From NCBI RefSeq assembly GCF_000143415.4, contig NW_003314325.1:1070296-1134295 (forward strand): DNA of 64,000 nucleotides. The letters run 5' to 3'. Positions within the stretch are counted from its first letter, which is position 1. Each line of letters starts with the position of its first letter. Both the position numbers and the translations under genes were made by a program. Positions 1-12,116 of the stretch are shown one piece after another. The stretch is from Selaginella moellendorffii (taxonomy: Eukaryota; Streptophyta; Lycopodiopsida; Selaginellales; Selaginellaceae). Under the pieces are notes generated by a model. It was not told the origin of the DNA. It made no database searches and saw nothing but the letters and a program-made list of their open reading frames with translations.

Positions 1-1
1 G

Positions 2-1141
2 GGATTCGTCGAGACAGGCAGCGTGGATGATGCTAAAGAGCTCTTCGATCTCATGCCTGGATGGGATCCAGCGTCTTGGAACTTGGTTCTCCAGGCGTAT
101 GCCCGGAGCGGGCATACCGAGAGCGTCAAGAGCGTGTTCCAGGAGATGCCCGAGAAATCTCTCCTCGCCCACGTCTTCCTCATCGCGGCATTCGCGCAGG
201 GAGGCCAGATCGCGGAGGCCAAGAGCGCGTTCGATCGGATGATCCGGCTGGACATCACGGCCTGGAACACGATCATCGCTGCCTACTGCGGAGATCACGA
301 TCCAGGCTTGAAGAACGCGCGCAGGGGATTCGATCGGGCTCCCAAGCGCGACATCGTGTCGTGGAACACGATCATCAGTGGCTACGTCCAGCGCGAGAAT
401 CTGGAGGAGGCCAAGCTCCTGTTTGATTCCATGCCCGAGAAGAACAGAGTCTCTTGCAACGCGATGCTCGCTGGCTACTCCAATCGATGCCTCGCGGACG
501 AGGCCGCGGATCTCTTCCACTCCATGACTCAATCCGCGATCACGCAGCCGGATCGGCTGTCCCTCACGGCGATGATCAACGTCTACTCCAAGACCGGGCA
601 GCTCCAGCGAGCGCGGGATCTCTTCTCCAGCATCGCCAATCCGGACGTGACGCTCTGGAACGCGATGATCGCCGGCCACTCCAACAGCGGCGATCTGGAT
701 CACGGCATCCAGCTGCTGCGCTCGATGTGGATCGCAGGAGTGGACCCCGACGGCGTGACGCTCCTCACCGTCCTCGCGACTTGCGCACAAAAGGGTCTGA
801 TTGATGAGAGCTGCCACCACTTCCAGTCGCTGCTCGCGGATCACGGCGTCCGGACTGAGCGATCACACTTCTCGTGCATGGTGGATCTCCTGGCGCGGAT
901 CGGCCGGCTGGGCGACGCGATCGATCTGGCGATGAGCATGCCGTTCGTCCCGGACGAAGTGGAGCTCGCATCTTTGCTCAGTGCTTGCGGTTTACATCGT
1001 GACGCCGACCAGGCCGCACGGGCAGCCATGGATCTGGGGAGCGTATCTCCCACGCGATCCTCGCCGTACGTGCTCCTCTCCAATGCTTTTGTACAGGAGG
1101 TAACGCCGTTCTTGGCACCAGGTAATTACGCTACACTATAG
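2..1141 (+). CDS. PLS-class pentatricopeptide repeat protein, copy A (5' end outside window)
   Basis: The reading frame is open from the left edge, so the true start lies upstream; the first in-window Met (base 23) is internal. The protein is a chain of about ten PPR motifs with the usual signatures (SWNLVLQAYARSG, AWNTIIAAYCG, SWNTIISGYVQ, LWNAMIAGHSNSG) and ends in an E1-like stretch, SSPYVLLSNAF. PPR proteins of this class bind organellar RNA and act in editing, splicing or stability in plastids or mitochondria; the target cannot be told from this sequence. The frame stops soon after YVLLSNAF, so the rest of the E domain is missing. Copy B (near 40010) lacks a 12-nt in-frame stretch that carries the TAG here, and its frame runs on for about 50 residues. 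Copy A may therefore be C-terminally truncated. Confidence 0.85.
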   Translation, partial: GFVETGSVDDAKELFDLMPGWDPASWNLVLQAYARSGHTESVKSVFQEMPEKSLLAHVFLIAAFAQGGQIAEAKSAFDRMIRLDITAWNTIIAAYCGDHDPGLKNARRGFDRAPKRDIVSWNTIISGYVQRENLEEAKLLFDSMPEKNRVSCNAMLAGYSNRCLADEAADLFHSMTQSAITQPDRLSLTAMINVYSKTGQLQRARDLFSSIANPDVTLWNAMIAGHSNSGDLDHGIQLLRSMWIAGVDPDGVTLLTVLATCAQKGLIDESCHHFQSLLADHGVRTERSHFSCMVDLLARIGRLGDAIDLAMSMPFVPDEVELASLLSACGLHRDADQAARAAMDLGSVSPTRSSPYVLLSNAFVQEVTPFLAPGNYATL

Positions 1142-2001
1142 CTGACGCAAATGGCTTTCGAGTTCTTCTCCATATACCCAAACTGGGCATACTTCTATAT
1201 CGAAAGGTTGCATGGCTGTGATATTCCATTTGCTTGCAGCGCCAGCTTGATTGAAGCTGCCAACCTCTTGGAGAATGTGTATGAAGAATTATCTGTTCAC
1301 TGACACATTTATCTCTTGTGAAGTGGGCAAAGTGTGGCTTCTTATTATTTTGATCCAAAACTTCTACCTGTGCATTCAATCTTGTGTGACACTTTTTAAT
1401 ACGTTCTAGATGGTAAAAACAGGAGAAAGCCCATTATTCAAGTGATGGTCAGGATGTTTAAAATTCTGTGCGGCAAGCAGGCTTTCCATGGAGAGCTTGG
1501 GTGGCTGCTACGGATCTCCTCCAGAAATCGGACGAGTGAAAGGCTGAGCGAAGGCTGGGCTTTTACGTAAGGTGCCTTTCTGGTATATCTTCATCTGCTT
1601 TTCAAGTCGATCAATCACTCAAACTTGATTCAAGATGCAGGAAAAGCTGGGGAAAAGCTACAGAAAAATGCAGCTTGGGTCCTAGAATGAATAAAGCACT
1701 GATCTGATCGCTTCTCCAGCATCGCCGAATCTACTCCAACGAAGTGGAGCTCGCATCTTTGCTAAGTGCGTGTCGTGGGCCGGGCACCGTATCACGCGAT
1801 TGTCAAATGCCTTCGTACAAGAGGTGAGACAACGAGAGAAAGAACTTAAAGCAACATGGCTTTTGGTGGACCTTCAACGTAGAAAGTAGATCACAAATGG
1901 GCATATCCAAGCTTTATGATTCCCACATTGTCCTGTGGAATTCATAGCGCATCTTGTGATCTCAAGACTTTAGGGTTCTTGCTTAACTTGCAAGAGTGTT
2001 T
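1142..2001. other. PPR-ARGONAUTE spacer, duplicated in copy B
   Basis: No coding region is visible. The sequence aligns with about 40020-40820 in the second block, with small indels. It repeats short PPR pieces: the stretch near 1715-1770 (cttctccagcatcgcc, aagtggagctcgcatctttgct) resembles bases 620-640 and 955-975 of the PPR gene, so part of the spacer derives from PPR sequence. Confidence 0.6.
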
Positions 2002-3086
2002 TGGAGGGCTAAGCTAAGTACATTGAACCTATCGCCGACCGGATTATCAGCCGGCATCATTGTATATACGATAAAGTCTCCTGGCTAACAAGCCCTTGTC
2101 TCCTTTCTAATGTCTTTCCTTACGTGCAATTGATTGCGCAGGCGATTCAGTCGCGCCTCAAGGTTGACGGACGAAGACGATTCGGTTCGCAGCTCTGGCA
2201 TTGGTGGTAGCACACTTGTTTTTTGTTTATGGGCGCCATTGGATGCCCTCCCGGCGCGAGATATTCCACGCCAAAGGCGCTGGCTTTGAGACTAATCTGG
2301 CCCATTTACAATACAATATTGGAGACAGCACATGACTAAGCGGTCATGAGAGCTCAATCATAGGCGCGCGCCAGAGGGTTTTGGATTGATCAAACCAAAA
2401 TATTGGCCAGCTTCTCGCCCATAAACCCTAAATTATGAGCTTTCGTTGTATGTTGCATGGGGACGTCCCCATCAGGCCCCTGTCAGGCGGCCCATTTAAG
2501 GGCAAAGCCAGAGGAAAATAAATGGCGGCCAAAGGAGAGAAAGGAAAGATGCCATACCAAAGGCTTTGCCACGTCTTTAAGGACAGGTCCTTGCCAAGGA
2601 CACATAAAAGGACACACCAGGGGCGCCAGCTTGCCTGTTGGCGCAAGGCAAGGACCACCCGTGCGCATTTACACCGGAGGGGTTAAGGATACAACGCCCC
2701 CCCCGGATGATGCCCAACGCTGGCTACTATCGTTGTTACCTGGCCGCTAAAAAGGGGGGGCCACCGGCCGGAGCCACTTTCCGACAGGCCCTTTCGTGGA
2801 AGTGTCAGTCCGTACGGGCTCCGTAGGCTGAGGCCGACCGTCGGATGGATCGGAATCGGCGGTGAGAGAATTAATGAACGGACGGCGGATTGGTTGTTAC
2901 ACGTGGTTTTCCAGTCCAGCAGGGCCGTCCGATTACGACACTGGAGCGTGGTCCTTTATTTCTTTGAGGTTTTTAGCGGAGGCCGGATTGTTGGCGCTAC
3001 CAAGAACCCTGATCCAGGGAGCGCGAAATCTCTCTCGGCGGCATCAATGAGAGTGTGATTCCAGGTATGAATCGCGCGGTGCTCGC
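2002..3086. other. Copy-A-only 1.1-kb segment upstream of ARGONAUTE
   Basis: The two blocks align up to 'cttgcttaacttgc' (about 1980-2001) and again from 'gcgacgcgccagcg' (about 3087). Copy B joins these directly near 40820, so copy A has an extra 1.1 kb or copy B lost it. The segment is non-coding. It contains a short inverted repeat (aggtccttgcc near 2586 and ggcaaggacc near 2645) and C-rich and G-rich runs near 2697 and 2753. I cannot assign it to an element family, and no target duplication is obvious. Confidence 0.55.
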
Positions 3087-3345
3087 GACGCGCCAGCGAT
3101 CTTTCCCCTCCTCTGCTCCTCGTCCTGCCTGGCCCGCGCGAAATTCAATCTCCCGGCCATTGATTGCAAGTCTTGCGTGGGATTCGTGTCTCCATTCCGA
3201 GCCAGCGCCTAGCTCGCCCCGACTTGCATTCCGCTCAATCCCTCCATCAAAGCCCTCCCCTATCCACATCGCCAGGAATTTGGTCTGAATTTCTTGCTGA
3301 CCGCAGGTAACGCGAGAGCTTCCACATTCCGGGAGCTGATCGGCC

Positions 3346-6300
3346 ATGCCAAGGAGGAGAAAGACGCCCAGAGAGGATGAGAAAGGATCTTCTCCACCTT
3401 CGTCGAGCGGAGCTTCTCCACAGCCGCCGCCCCGTGCCGCCGCGAGCTCCAGCTCAACGCCACCGCAAGCTTCACAAGGGGCTTTAGCCATGGCCAGGCA
3501 TCCACAATACTCGCAGCATTACCAAGTAGGAGGAACTAGTGGTGGAAGGAGTGGAGGCCAGTATAGTCAATCACGTAGTGGCCGTGGAGGAGGAGGAACG
3601 GGAGGATATCATGGGCAGCAGCAGCCACAGCAGCAGCAACAGCCGCGACAAGCTCCAGCAGTGAGCGCAGTGGTTGAGCAATTTTCTGGATTGGGTGTGG
3701 AAGTTTCAGTTCCTGCGCAACCAGCGCCACCGCAGCCGAGCGTCGTAGCTCCTCCAGCGTCTAGCAAGGCCTTGAGATTTCCGCTGAGGCCCGGACGCGG
3801 CCAAACGGGGGTTAAGTGCATTGTCAAGGTGAATCATTTCTTTGCAGAGCTACCAGACAAGGATCTACACCACTATGATGTAAGTTTCTTCTTGTCACGA
3901 GCTAGTGTTTGCATCCAATTGGCTTGTTTTGCTTGCGCAGGTGACGATCACTCCCGAGGTGACATCGCGTGGTGTGAATCGAGCGGTCATGGAGCAGCTG
4001 GTTAAGCTTCACAGGGATTCGAGTTTGGGTCACAGGCTCCCAGTGTATGATGGCCGGAAAAGCCTGTACACTGCTGGGCCTTTACCCTTCCATTATAAGG
4101 ACTTTCAGGTAAGTCTGCCGGAGGAAGATGATGGATGTGGTACACCGAGGTGAGTGTAGCTTAGTTTTTCTTTACTCTTTTACAGCATACTGAAGAAAAG
4201 CATAAAATATCTTTCAGGAGAGATCGGCAGTTCAAGGTGGTCATCAAGTTCGCTGCTCGTGCTGATCTGCATCATCTTGGCCAGTTTCTGGCCGGGAGGC
4301 AAGCAGATGCTCCCCAAGAGGCCTTGCAAGTGCTGGACATAGTGCTGCGAGAGCTTCCTACCCATAGGTTCGCTCCTCTTTTCTTTGGTATCGGGTTTTT
4401 ATGTGTTTCTTTTGAGTTCTTCCAGGTATTCGCCTGTTGGACGATCGTTTTATTCACCAGACTTAGGACGTAGACAACCCCTCGGTGACGGCTTAGAAAG
4501 CTGGCGAGGGTTCTACCAGAGTATAAGGCCCACGCAAATGGGTCTTTCTCTGAATATTGGTAAGGATTATGAAATGTGATGGTATGTGTTCTGATCTATT
4601 GTTGAAGACATGTCATCTACTGCTTTCATTGAGCCGCTGCCCGTGGTGGACTTTGTTGGCAAACTCCTTAACAAGGACATAAGCAGGCCACTTTCGGACG
4701 CTGACCGCATCAAGGTAAAGTCCCAGCTTGGTTTGCGAAGAGCGATTTTAAGATAGATCTGATTTTCTGTGCCAGATCAAAAAAGCTCTGAGAGGAGTCA
4801 AAGTGGAAGTTACACATCGCGGAACCATGCGACGAAAATACAGGATTTCTGGCTTAACTTCTCAGCCTACTCAAGAACTAATGTAAGTGTTTCTGATTGT
4901 TTGTGATGTGTCTTATTTTGGGTTTGCAGGTTTCCTGTTGATGATAGAGGTACAATGAAATCGGTAATGGAGTATTTCCGAGATACATATCACTACACTA
5001 TACGAAGCCCATCTTTACCTTGTTTACAAGTTGGAAATCAAGAAAGACCAAATTATCTGCCAATGGAGGTGTGCAGTTTTCGTAGGCATGCAACGAACTA
5101 AGTTCATTTTTGGCTGATTAACAGGTCTGCAAGATTGTGGAAGGACAAAGGTATACTAAACGTCTCAACGAGCGTCAAGTGACAGCCCTTCTAAAAGTAA
5201 CATGCCAACGGCCCAGGGAAAGAGAACTCGATATTTTGCAAGTAGGATAAGAATCTTTTCCCGTTTTTGTCTCTATTTTTATTTAACTGTTCTTATGTTT
5301 TGTGCTAGACTGTTTATCATAATGCATATAATCAGGACCCATACGCCCAGGAGTTTGGGATACGTATCAGTGACAGACTGGCTCTCGTGGAAGCTAGAAT
5401 ACTGCCTGCCCCATGGGTTTGTGTTTCTTCTCTTTTGTTGTCATACAATGTTCTTTAAAAATGCGGGTTTGCAGCTGAAATATCATGAAACGGGTAGAGA
5501 AAAGGATTGCTTGCCTCAAGACGGGACCTGGAATATGATGAACAAGGTAAGCGTGCTTGGAAGAAAACTGTTCTTTTTTAATTCATATGTCTCCAGAAAA
5601 TGGTCGATGGAGGGACAGTGAACTACTGGGCATGCGTCAATTTCTCTCGTACTGTTCAAGATAATATAGCTCGGGGATTTTGTAACGACCTTGCTCAGAT
5701 GTGTCTTATTTCCGGAATGGTACGGCTTTAAGAATGATCTTCAGTTTACTAATCGTATATGACATGCAGGCGTTTGCTGCTGAACCTATCATTCCAGTTC
5801 ATGCTGCACGCCCAGACCAGGTAGAACGTGCTCTGAAGTCGGTATATCGTGAAGTTCAAAGCAAGGTCAAAGGAAAGGAATTAGAGTTACTAATTGCCAT
5901 ATTACCCGACAACAATGGCTCACTTTATGGTAAGAGACTTGGTTTTTTACAGATTTGCTGATAAGTTTTATTCCAGGCGACTTGAAACGAATCTGCGAAA
6001 CAGACCTGGGATTGGTTTCTCAATGCTGCTTGACAAAGCATGTCTTTAAGAGAGGAAAGCAGTATCTTGCTAATGTTGCGTTGAAAATCAATGTCAAGGT
6101 AGGGCGCTTCATGCACGATGTTCGTGAATAAGCTCAACAAGTTTGTTGTAAGGTCGGAGGCAGAAACACTGTCTTGGTGGATGCACTATCACGGAGGCTT
6201 CCTTTAGTAAGTGATACACCAACAATTATATTTGGAGCGGATGTTACGCATCCTCATCCTGGAGAAGATTCGAGTCCCTCGATTGCAGCGGTAAGTGTAC

Positions 6301-7438
6301 GATTTTTCTTTTCGTGTGTCTCTAAATAAGCTGTGCCTGTTACAGGTTGTCGCTTCTCAGGATTGGCCAGAAGTCACGAAATACGCAGGTCTAGTGTGCG
6401 CTCAAGCTCACAGACAAGAGTTGATCCAAGATCTGTATAAAACATGGGTTGATCCTCAGAAGGGAACCATGAATGGCGGTATGATAAGGTTAGTAGCGGT
6501 GAGTTTTTGTTTTACTTATTGTGCTAACATACGCAAACTTTAGAGAGCTTTTAATTTCTTTCCGAAGTGCCTCTGGATACAAACCTGGAAGAATCATCTT
6601 CTACAGAGATGGTGTGAGCGAAGGACAGTTCTACCAAGTTCTCCTTCACGAGCTGGATGCAATTAGAAAGGTATAGTATGGAAAGACTTGGCACATTGAC
6701 TGATTCAGCTCTTCGTTTTGGACAGGCTTGCGCGTCACTCGAGCCGAACTATCAGCCTCTCGTGACGTTCGTTGTGGTCCAGAAACGGCACCACACCCGG
6801 CTATTTGCTAACGATCACGACGATACAAGAACCACTGATAAGAGTGGAAATATCCTGCCAGGTGCTGTTGCCGTCAATAAGTGGCGAATTTAGATAACTA
6901 ATGAGAGACCGTTTTCCTTCACAGGCACTGTGGTGGATTCGAAGATTTGCCATCCAACGGAGTTTGACTTCTACCTTTGCAGCCATGCCGGCATTCAGGT
7001 AACTTGATGGAGCCCTGGCCTTTGTAGCTTTGCTCATACGACGAGACTATGTTACAGGGAACAAGCAGACCAGCTCACTATCACGTACTTTGGGACGAGA
7101 ACAAGTTCACTGCCGATGGCTTGCAGTCCCTCACCAACAGCCTGTGCTACACTTACGCTCGCTGCACACGCTCAGTCTCGATAGGTAAAGACCATAGCTC
7201 TTTCCCATAGGCTTTGACAACTAAAGCACAAAGCAATCGTCCTTTTCTTTCAGTACCACCTGCATACTACGCTCACCTGGCTGCGTTCCGCGCGAGATTC
7301 TACATGGAGCCGGACGCGTCCGAGGCTGGCTCCGTCCACCGGAACACTGCTCCCCGAGCTGGTAATCGCCAGGATGGCTCCATCCGGCCGCTGCCCGCGT
7401 TGAAGGACAAGGTTAAGAAGGTCATGTTCTACTGCTAG
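3346..7438 (+). CDS. ARGONAUTE protein, AGO1-like, copy A (20 exons, intact)
   Basis: Small-RNA-guided slicer of the AGO1 clade. Exons read from GT-AG junctions: 3346-3879, 3941-4149, 4218-4367, 4426-4559, 4608-4714, 4776-4882, 4930-5068, 5125-5241, 5309-5416, 5475-5546, 5597-5719, 5770-5929, 5977-6098, 6153-6290, 6346-6488, 6544-6670, 6726-6861, 6925-6998, 7058-7184, 7254-7438. They sum to 3012 nt, 1003 residues, with no internal stop. The N-terminus is Gly/Gln-rich (a CAG run near 3619). Then come the N domain and L1 ([11 protein letters not shown]), PAZ ([11 protein letters not shown] region) and MID-PIWI. PIWI has the catalytic residues in [22 protein letters not shown] and [11 protein letters not shown], and ends in the family-typical MFYC. 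Introns are about 46-69 nt. The start is the first Met of the open exon 1. A nearly identical copy at 41081-45106 is broken. Confidence 0.95.
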
Positions 7439-7853
7439 TCAGTATGCTACTACTCTCTTTTGCTTTTATCTCGCGTTTTTAATCTATCTGACTCCTGTTG
7501 CTTTCGCATACTTAGTGTCTCACTAGGGGGACCTCGTTGTCAAAGTCGCGCCTTGTTTTTACTCCTGGTGGTTTACTCCATTTCGGATTCTACACTTCCA
7601 CTACTGCTTCCAGCGGCAGTCCTCGAGCGCCCAGGCTCAATGATGAAACCACCATGAAGTAGCAACAAACAAAGGAGGATCCTTGAAATCCAACACCATA
7701 AATGCCGAGCCAGGGCGCTGCAAATTGCTAACAACAAAACGCAGTCTGGTGCAGCAGCAGCAGCAGCAGCGCAGCGCGCAGCAGTCGAACAACAGAGGAT
7801 TGTCTTCACTCTCCTGGCAAAACGGTACTGCTTTCTTTCGCTTCGTTTCCATC
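7439..7853 (+). other. ARGONAUTE copy A 3' flank / 3' UTR
   Basis: Non-coding sequence aligning with 45107-45528 of copy B. It holds a CAG-rich run (about 7751-7784) that varies in length between the copies. Homology to copy B ends at ATC (7851-7853), the left target-site copy of the large TIR element. Confidence 0.7.
7751..7784. repeat. CAG microsatellite in AGO 3' flank
   Basis: About seven CAG units followed by imperfect ones. The matching run in copy B (about 45428-45460) is shorter. Simple replication slippage explains it; it is not in a supported coding frame. Confidence 0.7.
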
Positions 7854-7908
7854 TCTATGGCGTGCAATTTGTAAAAGGGTGGATATTACAACGGTGGATT
7901 TCACTCAC
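7854..7908 (+). repeat. Left terminal inverted repeat of giant element
   Basis: Begins TCTATGGCGTGCAATTTG and ends GGATTTCACTCAC. It pairs with the complement of 37264-37318, with 8 mismatches in 55 and no gaps. It abuts the left ATC target copy. Confidence 0.85.
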
Positions 7909-10900
7909 ACCACATGTATGCCAGCTATTGGTCTACGTGTATTATGAGTGAAAATAACACAGGCATAGAATATTTTACGAATATCCAATCCTTATGCCCC
8001 GGATGGGGCATCATGCCCATAGCAATGACCCATGCTATGTGCGGAATGGAGCCATTCATGGGCCATAGAACCATTCATCCTATCCATTCTGGCAAGTTGT
8101 TAATGTTGCAAATCAAATGGACAATTGACTAAATTGCATACTATATTACTTTATCTAGAGCATTATGTTTTCACTTCTTGCTCTTGGTGCTCATGGCAAA
8201 AGAACTAAATTATCATTTCTTGGCACACCTCTTTTAACATAGTGTTCATAGCAAGTGTAAGTGAACTCCATCTAACTCCATTGCAAAGCCATGGATATAT
8301 ATTGTTTGGAGTCATATCTCTAATGCATCCCATTGAGTTTATCCTTCGTTGCCATTGATTTCCAATGTAACTCTCTCAATGCTTTAGTTTTGTACCATGA
8401 TGCTTAGAAGATTTGCGTATGACTCAAAAGTAGGTTAATTCCATGAATTGGTGGGGCTCATACTTCGATTGTGTACTACACAAGGGTGCATAGTGTTGAT
8501 GTTTGGACCTCGAGTTCTCTCAAGAGTAGCATGCTGAAGGAGATTTGAGAATATGGAAGTTGCAATTGCATGCAGTAACATTCAGGTGAGAAGAGCAATA
8601 ATAATAGACACTTTCAACATTTTCCAATCATAACTATTTCAAATTTTGAAATTTGTAAAAAGGGTTTTCAAGCATGGGGCAAAACTATTCAATATATGCT
8701 ATGCGCTACAGCTGAAGAACTAGAGTTTTCAAGGATTGGAAGCTCGTGCTCACTTTAGTAAGAGTAGATTTATGATAATTTCCTATATGCTCTAACCTTG
8801 TTACAATGTTTGAGGTTTCTAGGTTTCCTCTTGACATGGCAAATTGGAGAGGATTTTATGACTTCTTTGAGGCACAACAATGGATCCAACAAAGCATAAA
8901 ATTGAGGGTTTTATATGATGCCTCCTCCTTCAAGGCTCAGCAATCTCCAACAAAGCAGCCTAGAATATTTTGAATATTCTTACCTTTAGCTTTGCTAATG
9001 AACTAAGTTGAATTGGAAAGAGTGTGAAGAAATCATATATTTCAAGACAATTATCTATTTTTTTTGTGAAAGTGTCTAGATTATGGTACTTCCACAACAT
9101 CAGCCCAATCCATACAAGCTCTCTAGATTCTAAAGTGCCTAGTGGATCTTGTGTTTGGTCCACTCCATTGACGAGTATGTTAAAGGGAAGAAAACTTCTC
9201 ATGTGCATGTGGAGAACCTAGGAAATCAAGTAAATGATGTACCCTATCTCTCAACTTGGATCCAAATAGGCCCTCCCGGTTGGATCTGGAGAATCAACTA
9301 TGAAGTGATGGAACTTGGATAACTCTTTCAGGCTCATATTTATAAAATGCTCAAACATACAAGAGATTTGAAAGTAAATAATTACATTGGATGATATCCA
9401 TAATCCAGCTGTGGAAGTTCTCTCCAAAGTCCTGATTAAAGACTACGCAATTGATGAACTCCACTGGAGGAATGATCGTCCTTATTCAGAAGACTTATAA
9501 CAAAGCATCTGTCCTAATGAGTGAAAGCCCACTTAGCAATGCTAGACTCTTGTAATGCTTCTAACAAGCTTCCATGCACAATGAGTGTTAGAAGCCATCT
9601 TGGAGTAAGTCTCCCACTACATTTGGCTTGATGAATAGGTAATGCCGAACCACCATAGCCACGCATGCCTCCACAATCTGCTTATAACTTTCATCAAGTT
9701 TAGTGAGTCTAAACTCAAGCGTTGTAATCGTCCTGTGTGGGGAGAGTTTCTTCCAACAATGGAAGAATGTCCTTTTCATCCACAAAGTCTTCTTTTTCAT
9801 TATTCTCATCTTGGTTTGGTTTCTATACAGCTAGCCTCAAGAGAAATGGCTCTATCACCAAGGGATCATCATTTGCAGTTAAAGCATTTGTAGTAGCTAC
9901 AACTGCAAAGACCACAACATATATTTGTGAGGAAGGAATTTAAAAAAAATAATGACTTACATTCATGAACATCCTTCTCCTCAAGTCCTCAAACTTGCTT
10001 TTGATAACTTAGCCAATGTTTGTTAGTAAGATGCTCTATAACATTGTAGGTATATTACTATTGCTCAGTTGCCATTGGCCTTGTTTGCTTTGGCTCCTTA
10101 TGATGTTTGAGGAGGATAGTAACAAGGCTGGATAGAGTTGAGGCCAAATTTTGCAGATTCGGCATGGACCTCACCACCATTAGATTGCCTTGCACACTGA
10201 ACAAATGCTCCTAGGTTAGTCATGGATGAAAGTTGGATTTTTGAGGCTTGGAGTGATAGTAGAATCACATGTTGGGTTGTGCCAGGTTGGAAAGGAATAC
10301 TAGAGTATAAGCCACCCCATATGAGACACTCAAGGAGGTCCATTGCCAACTTATCAAGTTCCGTCACCTTCACCAATAACTCTCTTTTCCGCCCATACAA
10401 GTGTACATGCCAAGTCTTCGGGATTGCAATCCACTTGGTGACAAGGACTATGCTGAATAGTCTAGGGACTAAGGGTGTCATAGATGACATCCCACCAATG
10501 ACTTTGGATCGACTACCATAACATCCATGATGACAAGATAAGGATTGCCAATTGTTATCGGCATAGGTGTGCATTGCAACCACAAGTGGTGAGAGAGTCT
10601 ACCATAGTGAAATGAAAATGAGTCAAATAAATCCAAAGAAAAAAAATGAAGAGTGTTATACTTGTGATGTTATACTTGTGGCTCACATGGCAGCCCACTG
10701 CCTTGAGGGTCAACTTGAATATATCTAGGTGTCAAAGCTTTATTAGATGACGATGTCAATCCTTGGGAGTAGTTGTGGAATGCTAATAGGGAACTATGAG
10801 GTCGTTGGTGTGGCAGCATTGTCAACTCACCATATGCAAAAAAACACATGGAAAAAAGACAGGTACAAATGAAAAAACTTACCAAGCTAGACCACTTGTT

Positions 10901-10960
10901 GCTTTAAGAGGTAGATGGCCAGGTATTGGCACTTGTATTGGTAGATGAAGTTTTGAGAGT
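7909..10960. other. Left arm of giant element, no recognisable gene
   Basis: AT-rich, with short open frames only. The longest is 10098-10583 on the minus strand (161 codons), with no motif I recognise. Around 8000-8070 are GGATGGGGCATC/ATGCCCAT-type inverted stretches, and a somewhat similar sequence occurs near 37180-37210 in the right arm, so the terminal homology may extend weakly inward. I see no RNA gene. Confidence 0.5.
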
Positions 10961-10965
10961 TGTAG
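10961..10965. repeat. Target-site duplication TGTAG (left)
   Basis: TGTAG directly precedes the 5' LTR and is repeated at 18173-18177 directly after the 3' LTR. Confidence 0.85.
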
Positions 10966-12102
10966 TGTTGCGAATGTGACTTTGGGTATCGAAACTTACT
11001 TGTCAGCTAGTCCTTTTAGATATTCTTTCCTTACTGCCACAATGGCAAGGTGTCGGTATTGTTGGACCCGTTATCAGCCTCCGCTTGAGCTAGTTGAGAA
11101 ACTGGTCTTCATGTGTGCACTTGACCAAATGAGCATAAGGACGGAATTCCTAAGTGCTATTAGTCAAACATACTTAACCTAGTTAGAGAAATTCATTTGT
11201 TGACTTGCACTTACTAGTGTAAGGAACCCCTGTGATATTGAGCTTGGTCCCTCAATATTCACTAAATGATAGCTTACCGTGTCTGCCAAACACCCTCGCT
11301 ATCATGCACCTTATGTTAGTACCATTTGGTCCTAATTGTTATTTATGGAAAGTGTCTAGATTTGCTAATTTGGTATATTTACGGAATGTAGAGATTGTCC
11401 TGAACACAATAGTGTTCGTATCGTGTCCAAATTCGCAATCTAAAGACATTCCATATTTAGTAAGTTTCGAGTTAGTCCCAAAGACTAACTCCTGGTACTA
11501 AGGGAGTAAGGGAGGCTTGGGGTGAAAGCCCAAAGCATGTGTTCCTCAAGGGGGAAGGGGGGGGTTTGTGGGGGGTTTTAAATGTATAGTAGGGATAGTG
11601 GGTAGTTAGGCATGGCTAATCAACTTGAGGCATAGTCTAGCTCTCACTTGCATGTCTGTCTTTGTTTTGTGTCCGGCTTGGGTCTAATCCTAAGTTCCAT
11701 TCCATGCTAGCTGGTGGAGTACCCATGTCCTTACATTAGGCCACCGGTATGTTAAAACAGCGCCAAACTTCGTTTGGCTCCGTTTTATGTGCTGGTCCTG
11801 GCATTGAGATGCTGGATACTCTAGGACTGTTCCAAGTCGCTCCATGCTCCTGTCCCTTCGCTCGTTGGGCTACATGCTCGAGAGTCATTCTATGCTTCAG
11901 TGCCTTTGCTTCTTGGGTTCCATGCTTGAGAGTTTGGCACCATTCCTTCATTCAGTGGCCCAAGGCCCTGAAACTTGAGTTCCACACCACTGTCTTTTGG
12001 ACACACATGTGACATGTGACATATGGAGGGTTTAGGTTTTGCTTCGTGGTTATCCTATAGTAAATCACCATAGGATAAAGGGTAAAAACCACGTGTGTTA
12101 CA
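10966..12102 (+). repeat. 5' LTR of F1 element
   Basis: 1137 bp, TGTTGCGAATG...TACA. It aligns over its length with 17048-18172 and, complemented, with 58455-59818. It contains imperfect repeats of the 'ccatgctc...cttcgctcgttgggc' type near 11840-11940. Confidence 0.9.
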
Positions 12103-12104
12103 TT

Positions 12105-12116
12105 TGGTATCAAAGA
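12105..12116 (+). other. Primer-binding site of F1
   Basis: TGGTATCAAAG, two bases after the LTR end. It resembles the 3' end complement of initiator methionine tRNA (TGGTATCAGAGC), the usual primer of plant LTR elements, with a G-to-A change at position 9. Confidence 0.8.

Noticed and set aside
7573-7867. Cys/Ala-rich frames over the CAG run
   Set aside because: Microsatellite translation in the AGO 3' flank; not kept open in copy B.
10098-10583. 161-codon minus-strand frame in the left arm
   Set aside because: Plausible transposon debris but no recognisable motif and no splice or start support.
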